Positions 62,393 to 64,000 of a stretch of DNA of 64,000 nucleotides are shown here, piece after piece. The position numbers and the translations under genes were made by a program. The notes below the pieces were generated by a model. That model had not been told where the DNA came from. It saw only the letters and a program-made list of their open reading frames with translations, and made no database searches. Origin of the DNA: DASUSH01 sp963785155 (GTDB taxonomy: Bacteria; Actinomycetota; Thermoleophilia; Solirubrobacterales; 70-9); contig CAWAUB010000004.1 of NCBI GenBank assembly GCA_963785155.1, forward strand, positions 372,001 to 436,000, read 5' to 3'. The first letter of the stretch is position 1, and every line of letters begins with the position of its first letter.

Positions 62393-63870
62393 GGGCCAGG
62401 TGGGACGTCGGTCGGGTCACAATCGAGCGTGCCGTCCTCGGTGAACGGCGTCGAGCCGTCACCGGGGTTGCGCTCGTTCGCGCCGGGGCAACGCTGGCGC
62501 TGGTCCTGAGTGATCGAGGAGAACTGCTGCTCGGGCGTGATCGGGTTGGCGAGGATGTTGGGCAGGACGCCGGGGAGCGCGTTCGGGGCGGGCGCGGTGA
62601 AGGAGTTGAAGTTGGTCGCGATGCGGCCGATCCCGCCGTTGGCGTCGAGTGTGCCCGAGTGGCCGAAGTCGTCGAACCAGGCGACGAGCTCCGGCGTATA
62701 TGCCCGCAGGAAGGCGGTCGGCGGCCGCCCGTCCTTGAGCGCGCAGATCTGCTCGCCGAAGGCGCCCTGGGTGAAGTCGCCGTCCGCGGCCGACTCGAGG
62801 TCGGAGGGATCGTTGGGGTTCTCGGCGCAGGTCGGCGAGCCGGTGCCCAGTGCGGCCTCGGTGACCGCGGGCTGGAGGCGGTTCAGGTCGACCAGGTCGT
62901 TCGCAGGGCCGGGGCGGAAGACGAGGTGGTCGAGGTCGCGGATCGTCGGCACCGCGTTTGCGGCCGCCCCGCGGAACTCCTTGAAGAAGGGATTCAGGCG
63001 GATCGCGACCGGCTTCGAGGCGTCGACGAGGGGGTCGACGTCGTCGAGGGTGGCCCTGAGGTTCACGAACGTGGTGTTCGCCTGGCGCATGAAGTCGGGG
63101 AATTCGGCGACGGCGGTGGCGAGGTTCTCCTTCTCGTTGGCCAGGGCGCCCTGGAAGCGGTTCAGGTTGGTGATCAGCTGGGTGAGGTCGGGGGCGCGCT
63201 CCGCGAGGGCGCCGGAGAGCTTCGAGCCGTCGACGATCAGGGCCTCGAGAGCGCGCTCGTCGCGGTTCAGCTCGCCGAAGACACGCTGGGAGGTCGAGAG
63301 AAACGGGTTCAGGTACTTGAAGCCCTTGTTCGCCTGCTCGCCGACGCCGTCGTAGGAGACCTCGAAGCCCTTGATCACCTTCTTCAGGTTTCGGATCGTG
63401 CGCGCGTCGAGCGTGTTGAAGAGCTCGTCGAGGTCGACCGCGGAGACCGTCTCCTGCTGGCTCAGGGTGCCGCCGTTTTCGATCTCGTCGCCGGCGGCGG
63501 TGGCGCCGCCGGGATAGGACTGCTGGCTATCGCCCTCGGCCGGCAGGGTCAGCTGAACCTGGCGGCCGGCGATCTGCGAAAGCGACGGCGAGCGCACCGT
63601 CGCCGTCGTGCCCCGGCGCAGCGGGGCGAAGTCCTCGCTGACGGTGAAGGTGACCAGCGCGCCGCCGTTGGGGGCGAGCTCGATCGTCTTGATCGTGCCG
63701 ACCGAGGCGCCGGCGATCACAACCTCGTTGCCCTCGACCAGCTGGCTTGCGTTCTCGAACTCGGCGGTGACCGTGTATTCGTCGCCGTTGCCGGAGAAGA
63801 TGAAGACGAGCGCGACAGCGACGACGACAAGCGCCACCACCGCCGCGATGCGGCCGACAACCGTGCTCAA
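62389..63870 (-). CDS. Mce family protein (first gene in this window)
   Basis: The 493-residue protein starts at TTG 63870 (STVVGRIAAVVALVVVAVALVFIF anchor) and carries an Mce domain (YTVTAEFENASQLVEGNEVVIAGASVGTIKTIELAPNGGALVTF...SPSLSQIAGRQVQLTLPA, about 32-112), a long helical channel region (GEQANKGFKYLNPFLSTSQRVFGELNRDERALEALIVDG), and a Cys-containing end (CPGANERNPGDG, LDCDPTDVPPG). All six mce genes overlap or nearly so, so they form one transcript; permease and ATPase genes would be expected to the right of the window. Confidence 0.93.
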   Translation of the reverse strand: MSTVVGRIAAVVALVVVAVALVFIFSGNGDEYTVTAEFENASQLVEGNEVVIAGASVGTIKTIELAPNGGALVTFTVSEDFAPLRRGTTATVRSPSLSQIAGRQVQLTLPAEGDSQQSYPGGATAAGDEIENGGTLSQQETVSAVDLDELFNTLDARTIRNLKKVIKGFEVSYDGVGEQANKGFKYLNPFLSTSQRVFGELNRDERALEALIVDGSKLSGALAERAPDLTQLITNLNRFQGALANEKENLATAVAEFPDFMRQANTTFVNLRATLDDVDPLVDASKPVAIRLNPFFKEFRGAAANAVPTIRDLDHLVFRPGPANDLVDLNRLQPAVTEAALGTGSPTCAENPNDPSDLESAADGDFTQGAFGEQICALKDGRPPTAFLRAYTPELVAWFDDFGHSGTLDANGGIGRIATNFNSFTAPAPNALPGVLPNILANPITPEQQFSSITQDQRQRCPGANERNPGDGSTPFTEDGTLDCDPTDVPPGP

Positions 63871-64000
63871 TTAATGACGTCTCTCATCCGAAACCACGCC
63901 ACCCTGCTTTCGCGGCGGATGGCTTACATCCCCCCGCCTCAGACCACGCCCAAAGCAGGTTCAACCAACTGTGGGCGAACCTAGCAGTCACCCCGGAAGA
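63871..64000 (-). promoter_or_regulatory. Leader region of the mce operon with a stem-loop
   Basis: No gene is seen in these 130 bases. CCTGCTTT (63903-63910) and AAAGCAGG (63952-63959) pair perfectly, and within them GGCGG/CCGCC and ATG/CAT add an inner stem. This hairpin ends about 33 bases before the TTG start of the first mce gene. It may be a transcription leader, or an internal spacer if yrbE genes lie just outside. Confidence 0.4.

Overview
The window is GC-rich, gene-dense bacterial DNA from an actinobacterium, most likely the Thermoleophilia/Solirubrobacterales branch. That placement is inferred from gene content: a six-gene mce cluster, several acyl-CoA dehydrogenases, ECF42/DGPF regulation, a collagen-like surface protein with a short N-terminal anchor, HD-GYP paralogues, and an Mce-type lipid uptake theme. 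No 16S gene is present to prove it. I found no rRNA, tRNA, CRISPR array, transposase or phage gene.

Layout. 1-9900: an enoyl-CoA hydratase (cut by the left edge), three paralogous membrane GGDEF-HD-GYP proteins, a protein made of two fused cytochrome P450 domains, and an acyl-CoA dehydrogenase. A near-identical 23-bp palindrome lies upstream of both beta-oxidation genes. 9951-16340: a hybrid histidine kinase, a frameshifted sugar transferase, an ECF42 sigma factor with its DGPF partner, a SnoaL-like protein and a secreted protein. 16411-19863: two more acyl-CoA dehydrogenases flanking a heavily frameshifted trypsin-like protease. 19860-25941: cytochrome c maturation genes (ccmH, ccmG, ccmF, a ccmI-like gene) followed by a frameshifted beta-propeller/di-heme cytochrome. 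26025-31882: a small Cys-rich protein, two SDRs, an SGNH lipoprotein, a lactonase-like metallohydrolase and a frameshifted secreted protein. 31976-39042: a decayed FG-GAP gene, a collagen-like protein, plsC-like and glpK genes, a GAF/degenerate-EAL protein and a glycosyltransferase. 39064-46793: a biotin carrier protein, enoyl-CoA hydratase, OsmC and the biotin genes bioB-bioF-bioD and bioA. 46805-50186: a 303-bp element bounded by 58-bp inverted repeats, an MpaB-like oxygenase, an ECF sigma factor with a DUF4349 protein, a long hairpin and a rubredoxin. 50271-54212: Nudix, FMN split-barrel, an unrecognised protein, Fe-dependent alcohol dehydrogenase and SCP2-like. 54317-63870: six mce genes in one operon read leftward.

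How it fits together. The dominant theme is acquisition and breakdown of lipids or other hydrophobic carbon: Mce proteins carry lipids across the envelope, while P450s, alcohol dehydrogenase, acyl-CoA dehydrogenases, enoyl-CoA hydratases, SDRs and a biotin carrier (with local biotin synthesis) would oxidise and carboxylate them. glpK and plsC handle glycerolipid. Second-messenger proteins and two ECF systems supply regulation.

Caution. At least eight genes are broken by single-base frameshifts while their downstream coding sense is intact, often at short G or C runs. These may be sequence errors rather than decay, so they are marked individually. The best leads for something new are the P450-P450 fusion, the 303-bp inverted-repeat element, the two hairpins with a conserved loop and compensating stems, and the shared palindromic operator.
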